Source of the DNA: Ascarosepion bandense
Taxonomy: Eukaryota; Mollusca; Cephalopoda; Sepiida; Sepiidae
DNA: 64,000 bases
NCBI GenBank assembly: GCA_037127315.1
Contig: JBBBDQ010000399.1
Location: forward strand, 1,577,332-1,641,331
Direction: 5' to 3'
The first letter of the stretch is position 1; every line of letters starts with the position of its first letter. The notes under the pieces are model-generated. The model did not search any database and was not told the origin of the DNA. It worked only from the letters and a program-made list of their open reading frames with translations. Below, piece after piece: positions 20,779 to 31,423 of the stretch. A program made the position numbers and the translations under genes.

Positions 20779-21656
20779 TCTAAACTTATTTATAAATGGA
20801 ATTTTGTCTCTGTGTGTGTATGTGTGCTTCTGTGTGTGTGCTTCTGTGTGTGTGTGGGTGTGTGTCCGTTATCTATAGACTCCGAAACGGCTGAACCGAT
20901 TTTCTTGAAAATTTACAGTTGTACGATAAGCGTCTGCGAGTGTTCTTAGCTAGGTTTTGTATTAAGGTACCCCCGATAAATATCGAAAATCGATAATCGA
21001 AAAAATCGGGTTATAGATGGAGTGGTCCGATTTTAATCAAATTTGATACACTCATAGACAAGACATAAGAAACGATATTCAGAAGTTTCAAGGTTGCAGT
21101 TCTGACAACAATGCAGAAAATCGATAATATATATATATATATATATAGTGTAATGGTTGTTACAATGTTTTTATAAATTCATAGTATCACTACACAAAAA
21201 TTTTCATGTTTCGAAGCCAGCCCATTATGTTGTTGACTTCATCCTCAGGTAATTTTTTTAGAAATTATATATATATATATATAAGGGAAGATGTTTTTGT
21301 GTGTGTCTGTTTATCTGCCTGTATGTCTGTATTTTTTCAGCCCTTTTATTTTAGTTTTTGCTTCGGGTTTGGCTCTAAGTAGGTATAATTGTAGTTCTTA
21401 GTCTCAGCCATGATACCATTTACTCAGAGGACTTATTTAGCCTTCAAAATTCAGTTTACGACGAAAGAAAATCATTTGATATCGATACCAGGAAATCAAA
21501 ATTTGACTTACATCCATTTATTTTTCTTTCAGTCTACGGTTTCGCTTTAACTGGAAACAACTATTGCTTTTAGTCTTTCGTGCCAACGTCCAAAGAGTCC
21601 ATGGATTAGTTTTAAAGCTTTCATTACACCCGAGCAACGCCGGGCTATACTGCTAG
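20779..21656 (+). mobile_element. non-autonomous Helitron with both termini
   Basis: It starts with TC (TCTAAACTTATTTATAAATG, preceded by A) and ends with a hairpin (CCCG...CGGG), CTATACTG and CTAG followed by T, the classic Helitron arrangement with insertion between A and T. A TG-rich microsatellite lies near 20811-20870 and the CGATAATCG block near 20990. The centre (21130-21283) is a TA-bounded insertion. There is no Rep/helicase ORF. Confidence 0.8.
21130..21283 (-). mobile_element. TA-bounded insertion in the Helitron
   Basis: Between two TA runs lies about 110 bp absent from the Helitron copies at 2.4 and 5.5 kb. On the minus strand it has CCTGAGGATGAAG and, after about 25 bp, CTTCGAAACATG, resembling the CTGANGA...GAAAC class. 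Confidence 0.45.
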
Positions 21657-22365
21657 TGTAGTTATAAAAAACATTAAAATATATTATTTGTGCAAGTCTT
21701 TACTCATTAATTCAGTTATTCGTTAGTTACTGTGGCATGTCAGTGACAAAAAACATTTCCTTTTCAGAAAAACAGAATTATAATGCCTTAGTATGATGAT
21801 TCTGACTCAAGCTCTGCTGTCATTATTTCCAGATAGAGGATGTTGGTAAAATTTGCCATAATTTATGGATAAAGTGCAGGGATCAGTTTATGTATTGATT
21901 AAAATAGAGAATTAATCTCCCGAATGTATATTATATAGCAACAACAGTCCATTATGGTCACAAATAAGGGATTGAAGATAACGTTGACAATGTTCCTGGA
22001 TATAGAGTATCCTCTTGGCATCTGTTGACCATGTCTGTCATAGTATATGGATATAGAGTATCCTCGCCGCACTGTTCAATGATACAACGTCAATGACCAT
22101 CACTCTCGAATCAGACACTCTCCAGAATCGGATTTGAACTCCAATACTCGGAAAAATATGGCCGCCATTTATACACGTCGCATTGAATATTTTGAGCTTC
22201 CTGATTGGTTAAACCTTCTATTGGTGAACTATAAAATGGTTTGGCTCTTGGGAGTCTGCCCATGGACGCAAAAAGTTCAACAGATGATTCGGGTTTAATT
22301 TCATGTGTATTCCTGTATTTTTTAATTACTGGAATGATTGCCTTCCCATTATGCGCGCTATGGCT
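21657..22365. other. no recognisable gene
   Basis: TGGATATAGAGTATCCTC occurs twice (about 21997 and 22047). Nothing else stands out. Confidence 0.35.
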
Positions 22366-23353
22366 TCTGCTTCGAGGAAATTTAAATCACTAGTGCCCCT
22401 GCCCCAAGAATTTACTCGTGCAACCAGGTTGGCAACAAGGTCCCACTTATTTTTTTATTTATTTATTTTTTTTAATCATTTCACCCCGCGCAAGGCGGAA
22501 ACGCCACTGATGTGCAGGGGGTTACATAAATGTAAAAAGATTAATTAGAAAAGAGTGAGGAGTACAAACTAGTTAGAAAGGAACAACAGAAAGCTGAGAA
22601 AGCAGGTGCGATGACAGATACATAGGTGGAGAGAAAGGGAAGGTTATACAGGGGTGGGGAGAGAACTAGAGGCCAGTGGTTAGTAGATGAGTATTAACTT
22701 TGCATTTAAATTTCTGGAGGTTGTAGCTGTCAAGAAAGCAAGAATACGGGAGTGAGTTCCACAGGCGGGAAGTGCGAGAGATGAAGCTGCATGAGTAGAA
22801 TTGTCGACTGCATTTGGCTAACCTGACTGTGAATGGGTGGGAGCCAGTTGCCAGTCTGGTTGCATGGGTAAACACCTGTTGAGGAGGCATCAGTGACTTA
22901 AGCTCTTCTGAGCAGAAGCCATGAAAGTATTTATAGAAGAGACAGAGGGAGGCTGAAGTCGAGTCGCCAGATCAGTACTTTACAGTTAAATCAACCAAAT
23001 GCAGCCGACAATTCTACTGCACTATCTTCTTTTCTCACACTTTCCGCCTGTGAAATCCCCTTCCATATACTTGCTTTCAAGACGGCTACAACCTCCATGA
23101 ATTTAAATGCAATGTCAATACCCATGTCTTATCCACTTAACTCCAGTTCTTTCTACCTCACCCTGTATATTTTTCCTTTCTCTCTACGTTCGCAACTGTG
23201 TCTCCAACCTTCTCTTGCCCCTTCTCTGATAGCCCCTGTAACTGGTCCGTCTTTCTCTTTACTCTCTTACTGTCTAAGCTTTTACTCTTATGTAGCCCCC
23301 TGCATCAGTGGCAGTACCGCCTTTTGCTTGGAGTGAAACGATTAAAAAAAAAG
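22366..23353 (+). pseudogene. LINE L-A copy split by an inserted LINE
   Basis: The first half (22366-22447) reads SLVPLPQEFTRATRLATRSH and stops mid-motif; the second half resumes at about 22974 with TVKSTKCSRQFY-like codons and continues through the 3' UTR to an A-tail at 23343-23351. The gap is exactly filled by the opposite-strand LINE at 22449-22973. A candidate 4 bp duplication, ACTT, flanks the insertion. Confidence 0.78.
22449..22973 (-). pseudogene. LINE L-A copy nested in another LINE
   Basis: The minus-strand 3' end (T-run, then TCATTTCACCCCG, GCAAGGCGGAAACGCC) is intact. The coding part reads MPPQQVFTHATRLATGSHPF and FISRTSRLWNSLPYSCF. A roughly 30 bp deletion near 22955 and a 5' truncation at AGATCAGTA distinguish it from the copy at 28731. 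Confidence 0.82.
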
Positions 23354-23359
23354 GTAATC

Positions 23360-23785
23360 GCTTTTCTGGACTGGTGTTATCTATCTGATAGTCAGAGTTC
23401 TGTACCTTAGAGTAACTCTTAAGGAGAATAAAAGAGGACATTCTATCTCGGTACTACAGTGTTTCCATTTATAAATGAGACTTAGACCTTAAAGTAGTTT
23501 CTCAAAGCTGGCGTTATCCGCTGGCTTTTACAAGGATCAAACCTCATAGTGTAACCCTAAAGGAGGATATCCTATCGGTAGGCATATAATATCGGGTCCA
23601 ACGTACTGTCATTTTTAATAGGATTTTGACCGTCAAGTTGATGAAGCTTTATCCAGTTTATCCACAGAATTACATGAGCTAAAGTAATATTTTCATTTAA
23701 TTTCAGGTGAAAGGATAAAGTCTCTAAGATGCAAAGAATTACCAATACTAAACGAAATTGTGGACACAATAAGAAATCAGAATTT
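23360..23785. other. no recognisable feature
   Basis: No supported gene or element. Confidence 0.4.
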
Positions 23786-23915
23786 AGTGAGTCAGATGAC
23801 GATGATTGAGATTTCTTTTACATTTTTGAAAATCGTAGTTGGCAAGAAATTCAGGAGTCGGGTGTGAGTTCCACAAGCCAAAAGTACGAAAGAAGAAACT
23901 TAGTATTGAACTTAT
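23786..23915 (-). pseudogene. LINE L-A, decayed fragment
   Basis: The minus-strand frame reads FFFRTFGLWNSHPTPEF and NYDFQKCKRNLN, corresponding to the SRTSRLWNSLP and YNLQKFKCKVN blocks of better copies. Confidence 0.6.
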
Positions 23916-24004
23916 GGTGACAAGTAGTAAATTCAACAACACAATAAAAGTCTGATGCCACTCGATTCCACGATGAGGTGTACTGTTACGGCTGTAAGGC
24001 AAAC

Positions 24005-24550
24005 AATCTGGAAGGCAAAAAGTCTAAAATTTTAATAATCTATTCGTGTATAAAATTGGGAAATTTTTAACTGCAAATATTATTGCTAAAGAATCTTTTT
24101 TGATCTGGCTCTTGTTTTTTCAGCGGTAGTAGGGAATACTTGGATTTGCGACGGTTTTCTTGTTAACCTAGCCAACTTCATGTAGAATTACCGCTTCTAT
24201 ACCATCTACAGCCAACTATCTGCAGGCAATACGATTTCTGCTTTCGAAACATTGTGCGCTAATGTTAAGACTTCCGTTAATATTCTCTTGATTTTTTTTC
24301 AAATGCTTTTTGGCCCTAATCAGTCCAGCTTCACTGTACGCCTTTCGTAAGCAAATTGTTCAGTGGAACTCTCTAATCGTGCATATTAGGCATGAAGATT
24401 TTATCATAATTTTCTAGCTTTAGAAATGCTTGTAGGTTGGTAACATTTGTTGAAGAAGGCATATTCTTAATTGCATTTGCCCTCGACGGATCTAGCTGAC
24501 AAATTTTTGTCGATAATCTCACATTTTTGTCGATAATTTTGTTAGAAATC
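24005..24550 (-). pseudogene. Ty3/gypsy pol remnant: RT connection and RNase H
   Basis: Minus-strand codons read LDPSRANAIKNMPSSTNV, then LQAFLKLENYDKIFMPNMH and, after stops, QKAFEKNQENI, GIEAVILHEVG and KKDSLAIIFAVKNF. These correspond to the end of gypsy reverse transcriptase and to RNase H. Multiple stops show decay. It continues across the inserted LINE (24553-25380) into the RT palm at 25381-25795. Confidence 0.72.
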
Positions 24551-24552
24551 TC

Positions 24553-25380
24553 GCCTACCTCCCATTAGCATGGATAAGGCTTGCCCCTCAGAGAGTAAAA
24601 CACTACGCCTCCTTGGTCTCGCACTTTCAGCGGACCTCAAATGGAATGACTATATCGAATCCATTGCTAAATCCGCTGATATGAAAGTCGGTTCTCTGTG
24701 TAGGGCCCGGAAGTTTTTTCCGTCTAAATCTATCCTGAACATATATAAATCTACCGTCCGCCCGTACATTGAATACTACTGCCATATCTGGTCGGGTGCC
24801 CCTGCTATTCTCCTCGGGCTTCTCGATAAGGTTCAGAGGAGGGTCTGTAATGTGATAGATATCGACTTGGCAGACCGCCTGCAGTCTCTCTCCCACCGGC
24901 GCGACGTGGCTTCCCTGTGTCTCTTCTATAAATACTTTCACGGCTTCTGCTCCGATGAACTTAGATCACTGGTGCCCCCTAAATACGAATTTGAACGAGA
25001 TACTTGATTAGCAACTAGATCCCACCCTTTTACAGTGAAACCGATAAAATGCAACCGCAACTTCTACTCCAACAGTTTCTTTTCTCGCACTTCCAGACTG
25101 TGGAATTCTCTTCCACACGATTGCTTCCCCGACGGCTACAATCTCCAAGAGTTTAAATTTAAGATCAATAGACACCTCCTAACACACTAACCTGCTCCCA
25201 TTCTATCAAACACTCTTCCCATCTGCCCAACCCTCATCCTCGGTATCCTTACTCTTCTGTCACCTTCCTCCTGACATTCCCTATGTCTAACCACTCCTTC
25301 TCTTTACCTTCCCCTATGTAGCCCCATGCGCAATAGTGGCAGTGGAATGCCTTGCTTGGGGTGAGATGATTAAAAAAAAA
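24553..25380 (+). pseudogene. LINE L-A inserted into gypsy pol
   Basis: The open frame 24570-25007 carries SADLKWNDYIESIAKSAD, KFFPSKSILNIYKSTVRPY, CHIWSGAPAILLGLLDKVQ and SHRRDVASLCLFYKY. It ends at a TGA (25005-25007) where other copies have AGA, a single-base nonsense change; the reading continues beyond as LATRSHPFTVKPIKCN. The 3' UTR ends in CTTGGGGTGAGATGATTAAAA. It is one of the least decayed copies. Confidence 0.85.
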
Positions 25381-25795
25381 ATTTATCAAAGGTATTTGAT
25401 TTTAGGCAAAATCAATTCGTACTATTTCTCACTGAGTTTGAACCCGTACACTAGTATTTTTTCAAAGATACTTTATAAATGCTCGATATGTTGTTTCTTT
25501 GACACATTTTTAATCAGTATATCATCCAGATAAGCAACTTCTAAATCAAAACACGCATAGTGTTCATTGCTTGTTGAAATATCGATAGAGACAAGTTTAT
25601 TCCAAACGGAAGTCGCTTGAACTTATAGAATCCCTTGTGCTTCTTTATCGTTATTAACTAAGAATATTCTTGTTCAACTTGTATTTGTAAATACGTCTCA
25701 GGAAGATCCAACTTCGAAACATGTTTACAACTTTTATTTCGCAAAAATGTCCTCTGGATTTTGTAATATTCTTGCAATTTTTGTTATAATCATGT
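25381..25795 (-). pseudogene. Ty3/gypsy reverse transcriptase remnant
   Basis: On the minus strand I read KLDLPETYLQIQVEQEYS, KFKRLPFGINLS, FQQAMNTM, then AYLDDILIKN with the YLDD catalytic box, QHIEHL and YGFKLSEK. This is the palm domain of a gypsy RT. Frameshifts and stops separate the blocks. The element is broken by LINEs on both sides (24553-25380 and 25796-26215). Confidence 0.75.
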
Positions 25796-26215
25796 CTCCC
25801 CAAGCAAGGCATTTAACTGCCACTGCTTTGCATTTTGTTACATAGGAAGAAAATTATGAGAAAGGGTGTCAGGAAGTGGGTAAAAAAAGGATGAGAATAC
25901 TGATGAGAGTGGCTGGACGGAGAAAAGAGCATTAGAGAGAGGATGCAAGTTAGTGAGATAGGAGACAATTTGACTTAATCAATTCTTGGACATTGTAGCT
26001 GTCGGGGAAGCAAGTAAATGAAAGGGTATTCCACAGGCGGAAATTGCGAGAAAAGAAGCTATTGGAGTAGAATTTGCGTTTACATTTTATTGGTTTCACA
26101 TTAAAAGGGTGGGACCTAGTTGCTAATCTTGTGGCTCGAGTAAATTCATATATAGAGGGCACCAGTGCTCTAAGTTCATCGGAGAAGAAGCCGTGAAAGT
26201 ATTTGTAGATCTAAT
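25796..26215 (-). pseudogene. LINE L-A, 5'-truncated
   Basis: The tail CCCCAAGCAAGGCATTT marks the minus-strand 3' end. The coding remnant reads MPSIYEFTRATRLATRSHPF and FFSRNFRLWNTLSFTCFPD. It is diverged from the younger copies. Confidence 0.75.
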
Positions 26216-26575
26216 TATGAGTATTTGTCGAAAAATCAGTAAAAGCACGATTTGTTTTCATTACACACAGTGCTGATACTACTCACTTTGAATGCTCAAT
26301 TTTTCAATTACACACATTTTATTCTTGTTTATCTAACTCTTTTTTGGACTTCATCCCTGCCTACAAACGGCACAATTTTTTTGTTTCGTTATAAGAAAAC
26401 TTTTCAGATTCATTGACCGAGCAGTCACTGCTTTCCGAGTTAAGCAATTCTTCACACTCTTCACAGTATTTTTCTTACTTCTAATGATACCGCTAATATT
26501 ATCTATTTTCTGATAAGCAAATGTTCGTATTAATGAAAGCCGAATAATCTTTTCATTAAAACATTTTATCAGGAA
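26216..26575. other. unassigned, possibly more gypsy remnant
   Basis: Minus-strand codons include CEECEELLNSESSDCS, which could be part of a gag-pol linker, but the evidence is too thin to call. Confidence 0.25.
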
Positions 26576-26577
26576 AG

Positions 26578-27098
26578 TCAGTTAGGTGCCATACGTGATA
26601 CACGCTTGTGCGATCACTCCTCAAAACAGACATGACTGACTGGGCAGAAGCTTTTTCCCGAGGTAGGTTGTCATTGATTTCTGCGATAGACTGCTTGCCA
26701 ACCAAGGCTACAGAACCCAACCCGTCCTGTTATTTAACCCATAACTGGAGGAAAGAAAAGTATTAATACCTTTTCCAAGGGTATCTACGAAAGCAACAAG
26801 TTCAACTGTAATTCGAACTCGGCTCTCCGATTTCTCGTTTGTGCGATCACTCCTCAAAACAAATGATGACTGACTGGGCAGAAGTTTTTTACCGAAGTAG
26901 GTAGCCATTGATTTCTGCGATAGACTGCTTGCCAACCAAGGCTACAGAACCCAACCCGTCCTGTTATTTAACCTATAACTGGAGGAAAGAAACGGATTAA
27001 TACCTTTTCCAAGGTATCTACGAATGCAACAAATTCAACTGGAATTCGAACTCGGCTCTCCGATTTCTCGTTTATCCACTTCACCATAACGCACATCC
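26578..27098 (-). mobile_element. SINE S1 partial tandem dimer
   Basis: Two head-to-tail S1 copies have a unit offset of 233 bp (TGTGCGATCACTCCTCAAAACA at 26607 and 26840). On the minus strand the upstream unit is complete at its tRNA-like head (ending about 27098), while the second joins inside the head at TTTCTCGTTT. Both share private changes, so the second arose by duplication of the first. Confidence 0.82.
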
Positions 27099-27099
27099 T

Positions 27100-27770
27100 T
27101 TCAGTAAAACGTGTTTTTCAATTCCAGTAACTGTTATCGCTCTTTCCAATAAAGCTGGGGTCGCTTTCTTCCTAAATTTTGTTTGAAGTTGTTTGAAACG
27201 TCATTATTTACTCTTCAAGTAAGATTTTTCAAATGTCATTTTGATGACAAACTCGAGAAAAGAAAGAAATTTATTAAATAAATTTTTGGTGGTAAAAATC
27301 TGAAAGTGCAACAACAAGAAATGGAGACATGTTGAAAATTATTGTCTAAAAAGAAAGAGAACGTTGGTGTAAGTTCTCCTCAGCGGCCATCTTTTCGATC
27401 AACCCATATCAAAAACGATCAAAGATAATTTTAAGAGATTAAACACTAAAACCAAATTACTGATGAAAAAGAAGCAGAACTTTATAAAAGTAATTCTTAT
27501 CTGTCATTTCATTATATAATGGAATAACAGGTAGTATGCCAACACCAGTTGTTTAATGAAGAAGATTAACAAAACAAAATTACTAATAAAAATGGGGTCG
27601 GCCTGATATTTGTCTCTTGATGTTTTGTTAGCTTTATTTTATGAGATGGCAGATAGAGGTTTTACCTTATTTTTATTTGTGATTTTTTAGATTATTTAAT
27701 CTTTAAAATTTATCAACAATCCACCTTGTTTGTTTTATCGAAAAGCTGACCGCTCAGAAGAACTTATAAC
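27100..27770. other. no recognisable feature
   Basis: AT-rich DNA without supported genes. Confidence 0.4.
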
Positions 27771-28730
27771 ATTTTTTTTACTTTCTTTCTTCTTTTTCTT
27801 TAATTTTTCTTTTTTTTTTCTTTGCTCTTTATTCAGTTCTTATATTTTATTTTTTTCTTTCGTTTTTCTTTCTTCGTCTTTATTTTCATTTATTCATTCA
27901 CACATTTCTTCATTCTTTATTTGTTACTTTTCATTTGACTTTATTTTTTGTTACATTTCATGTTTTCTTTTTGTCTCTTTTTACTTTCTTTTTTCTTTCT
28001 TTCATTTCATTTTACTTTCACTGGTTTTAACTTTCATTCATTCTTATATTACGTTTTTCTTTCTATCTCTTCAACTTCTGTCATTCTTTCTTATTTTCTT
28101 TCATTTTTCTTTCTTTCTTTCGTACAATTTCATTTTTATCTTTATTTCTTTTGTCTTTGCTTTTTTCTTTTTCTTATATTTCTTTTTAAATTTAGTGTCT
28201 TATCTTCTTTTTCCTATTTTTCTTTCTTTTTGTTACATTTTTTTTTCGTTTCTTTTTGTCTTTTTTACATTTTTCGTTCTTTCATTTCGTTTTTCGTCTC
28301 CGTCTTTTCTTAGATTTTATTTTACTTTCTTCATCTTCTCTTTCTTTCTTTCTTTCTTTCTTCCTTCCTTTCTACTTTTTCCTTAAATTTATTCTTTCTT
28401 TTAGTTTATTTTTTTCTTCTTTCCATCATTTATAAATTTAATTTTACTTTTACTTTTACTTCCAGTCCCTTTCCTGTCTTTCTTCCTTTGTTTTTTCTTT
28501 TATTTTTACATTTCTTTTGTCTTCTATCTCTATTTCTTCTTTCCTCTTTTCATTCACATTCACATTTTTCATTCTAATTTCAGTTTTTACTTTCTTCCTT
28601 ACTTTCATTTTTACATTTTCTTTTTTTTTTTTTGTCGATATCTTTTCTTTCTTCAATTTTTACTTTTACTTTTCCTTCCTATCACTTTTTCTTTTTTTGT
28701 TTCTTTCTTTCATTTTTTTTTTTTAATCTT
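27771..28730. repeat. polypyrimidine tract, about 960 bp
   Basis: The plus strand is dominated by T with TTTC and TTCA units. It resumes after the inserted LINE (29476-29560). The 218-codon frame of F, S and L here is a composition artefact. Confidence 0.88.
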
Positions 28731-29475
28731 TTCACACCCCGAGCAAGGCGGAAACGCCACTAATATGCTGGGGCTACATAAATGTAAAAAGATTAATTAG
28801 AAAAGAGTGAGGAGTACAAACTAGTTAGAAAGGAACAATAGAAAGCTGAGAAAGCAGGTGCGATGACAGATACATAGGTGGAGAGAAAGGGAAGGTTATA
28901 CGGGGGTGGGGAGAAAGCTAGAGTCCAGTGGTTACTAGATGAGTATTGACTTTGCATTTAAATTTCTGGAGGTTGTAGCCGTCAGGAAAGCAAGAATACG
29001 GGAGCGAGTTCCACGGGCGGGAAGTGCGAGAGAAGAAGCTGCAGGAGTAGAATTGTCGTCTGCATTTGGCTAACCTGACTGTGAATGGATGGGACCCAGT
29101 TGCCAGTCTGGTTGCACGAGTAAACACCTGTTGAGGAGGCATCAGTGACTTAAGTTCGTCTGAGCAGAAGCCATGAAAGTATTTATAGAACAGGCAAAGG
29201 GAGGCCACATTTCGACGATGGGGAAGTGGCTGCAGTCGAGCCGCCAGATCAGTACCTATCATATTACAGACTCTCCTTTGGAGCCTGTCAAGAACACTGA
29301 GGAGAACGGCAGGAGCACCTGACCATAAATTGGCAGCAGTACTCCATGCACGGACGGATGGTTGACTTATATATATGCAGGATGGATTCAGGTGGAAAAA
29401 ACATCCTGGATCGACATAGTGACCCAACATTCTTAGCAGTAGATTTTGCTATGGATTCAATATAGTGGTTCCATT
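28731..29475 (-). pseudogene. LINE L-A inserted in the polypyrimidine tract
   Basis: The minus-strand frame 28918-29430 reads SVLDRLQRRVCNMIGTDLAARL, FHGFCSDELKSLMPPQQ and SRTSRPWNSLPYSCFPDGYN. An upstream overlapping frame has WNHYIESIAKSTAKNVGSLC, so a frameshift lies near 29400. The 3' UTR is complete to the T-run at 28720-28730. It is a close relative of the copy at 55290. Confidence 0.85.
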
Positions 29476-29567
29476 TTCTTCTATTTTTCATATTTATTTT
29501 GTCATTTTTTTTTTTCTTAAATTTCATTTTTTTACTTTTTTTCTTTCTCTTAACGAGATGAGATATA

Positions 29568-29667
29568 ATGATTATTTATAGAACATTTTACCTCGTTCTG
29601 GCTGGCAATATCGTTTTATTGTTAAATCTTCGAAATTTATCAAGGATTATTTGGATAAATTTTTTTT
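29568..29667. other. short spacer
   Basis: AT-rich spacer without a feature. Confidence 0.4.
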
Positions 29668-29845
29668 TTAATCATATCACCCCGAGCAAGGCGGTAAGGC
29701 CACTGATGTGCAGGGGGCTACGTAAGAGTGAAAAGATTGGAAAAGAGAAAGCCGGAAACCACATCCTAGACAGGAAACAAGGGATGAGCCTCTTCACCCG
29801 TTCAATAGACGTGGGTGGAGTGTGAACCGGGCGACAGTTTAGTCG
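29668..29845 (-). repeat. LINE-tail family T, single unit
   Basis: The first 60 bp (CACCCCGAGCAAGGCGG, GTGCAGGGGGCTACG) match the LINE L-A 3' end; the rest (GGAAACCACATCCTA, GACGTGGGTGGAGTGTGAA) is a different sequence repeated in tandem at 32705-33295. It may be another LINE's 3' UTR or a SINE that borrowed the L-A tail. Confidence 0.65.
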
Positions 29846-29849
29846 CTTA

Positions 29850-30405
29850 AAAGAACTTCGTTTTTTTTTCTTTCGCTTTTAAACACGTCCCTGCTTTCCC
29901 CTACAATATTGAAATCACAACGCGAGAAAACTTTATAGTAAGAATAATATATCTCGTTCAGTGTGCCAAAGCTTGTGATGATACTGAGTATCACATAATG
30001 GTGTATACTTACCCAATATTACGGCTAGCTATGTGTGGTGGTAGTTACACCAAATAGAATGTCGCTCAGTGATAATACTTAATATACAAGAATGTTTTGG
30101 ACGTAGCCAATAAAAAGTGTTATTGTGCTGGTGAGCAGTGACTGTGACTCTGATAGTATCAAACAGAACGCACTTCACAGATGGTAGTTAATCTTGGAAT
30201 ATGAAGTCCATGTGCCGAGAATTAGACGTCGTAGTACCCAACCGCCAAATACATTCATACCGAACCCTCCGGAGTGCATCACGACTCATGGAGGGGAGAT
30301 GTGTAATCGCTTGTTAAGAATACTCAGACGTTTACCATCGTCCAAGCGACTATTATGATTGTTTATCGCCAAATTTAGTGTTCAGATGTTATGAATATAT
30401 ATATA
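29850..30405. other. no recognisable feature
   Basis: No supported gene or element. Confidence 0.4.
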
Positions 30406-30406
30406 T

Positions 30407-30546
30407 AGTAACGAACCTAAAGAGCCAACAAACCTACAAAGGTTTCATCTAACCGGATCTTCAGGGAAGGTTATAGCCAACCTTCTCTGAAGATCCGGTT
30501 AGCTGAAACCCTTGGTAGTTTCTTTGCTCTTTAGGTTAGTTACTAA
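30407..30546. repeat. long near-perfect hairpin
   Basis: Arms 30407-30472 and 30479-30546 are inverted copies around a 6 bp loop (ATAGCC). Each arm contains a CTGAAGATCCGGTTAG block followed by TGAAACC. A TA-rich run precedes it. Confidence 0.85.
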
Positions 30547-30726
30547 CTTTGTTTGCTCTACTTGTGTATTGAGCGCTATTTGTTTTAGGTTAGTAGTCAC
30601 GTGTTTTTTCTTTGGGCTACGTACTTTGACTGATGTTCAAGTGCTGAGCTCTTTCTTTTTTATTACCTTTTTTTCTTTCCGCGTATGTACTCGGATGGTT
30701 TTTCGAAACGTGTATAGCGATAAGCT

Positions 30727-30728
<2 letters not shown>

Positions 30729-30797
<69 letters not shown>
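30729..30797. repeat. (TA)n(GA)n microsatellite
   Basis: A TA run of about 20 units passes directly into GA units. Confidence 0.95.
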
Positions 30798-30800
<3 letters not shown>

Positions 30801-30983
30801 GAAAGAAAGAGAGAGATAGAGAAAGTATATTATATTTTTACCTACATAACGCTTCGTTTATACGTTGAATCTCTACAAAACAGAAAACTTTCCCTGAACA
30901 CTTGGGCAAATTTACTGGAACAACTGCTTCAGTTTCTTTTCTTTCACAAAATGGTGAGTTTTAGACCCACTTTGGATTATGTA

Positions 30984-31395
30984 AGTTGTAGTGGCGTATA
31001 GTAACATGAGTCTATTTTCGAGGTGCATGACGAAATTTGTTTAGCCTTGAGAAATATTACATCATCCATGGTTGCATCAGATTTGTATCACGCCAAGACA
31101 CTATTCACTCGACTGTCGATTAGTTGTCCTACGGCCATATTCTGCGATGGACTTTACTCCAAAGAAGCATACATAAATTGTAATTCCGCACGAACACACT
31201 GGCAAGCCTTACAGTGTGATCGCGGATATTGTTAGCGTCAACTGACAGGTGTGTCCTCAAGGCGAAGAAAGAAACTGGATCCATCAGTCAAGAACATAAA
31301 TAGAATGCGATGGGAAGAGAAAACAACGCCAAAAACGACGTATACGGGATCAGCAAACATGTAAAACATCCTAGGAAAACATTATTCGTATTGTT
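30984..31395 (+). pseudogene. Tc1-like transposase N-terminal fragment
   Basis: This is a second copy of the 17152-17445 repeat. Codons from 31151 read MDFTPKKHT, then HEHTGKPYSVIADIV, and in another frame KKETGSISQ and GKRKQRQKRR, matching the two helix-turn-helix motifs and linker of Tc1 transposases. The catalytic domain is absent; a mariner begins 30 bp downstream. Confidence 0.6.
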
Positions 31396-31423
31396 TCAAT
31401 TACTTTGCACAAGATTGGATTGA

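Noticed and set aside
27730..28386. 218-codon hydrophobic frame resembling a membrane protein
   Set aside because: Pyrimidine-rich simple sequence; hydrophobicity comes from TTT and TTC codons.
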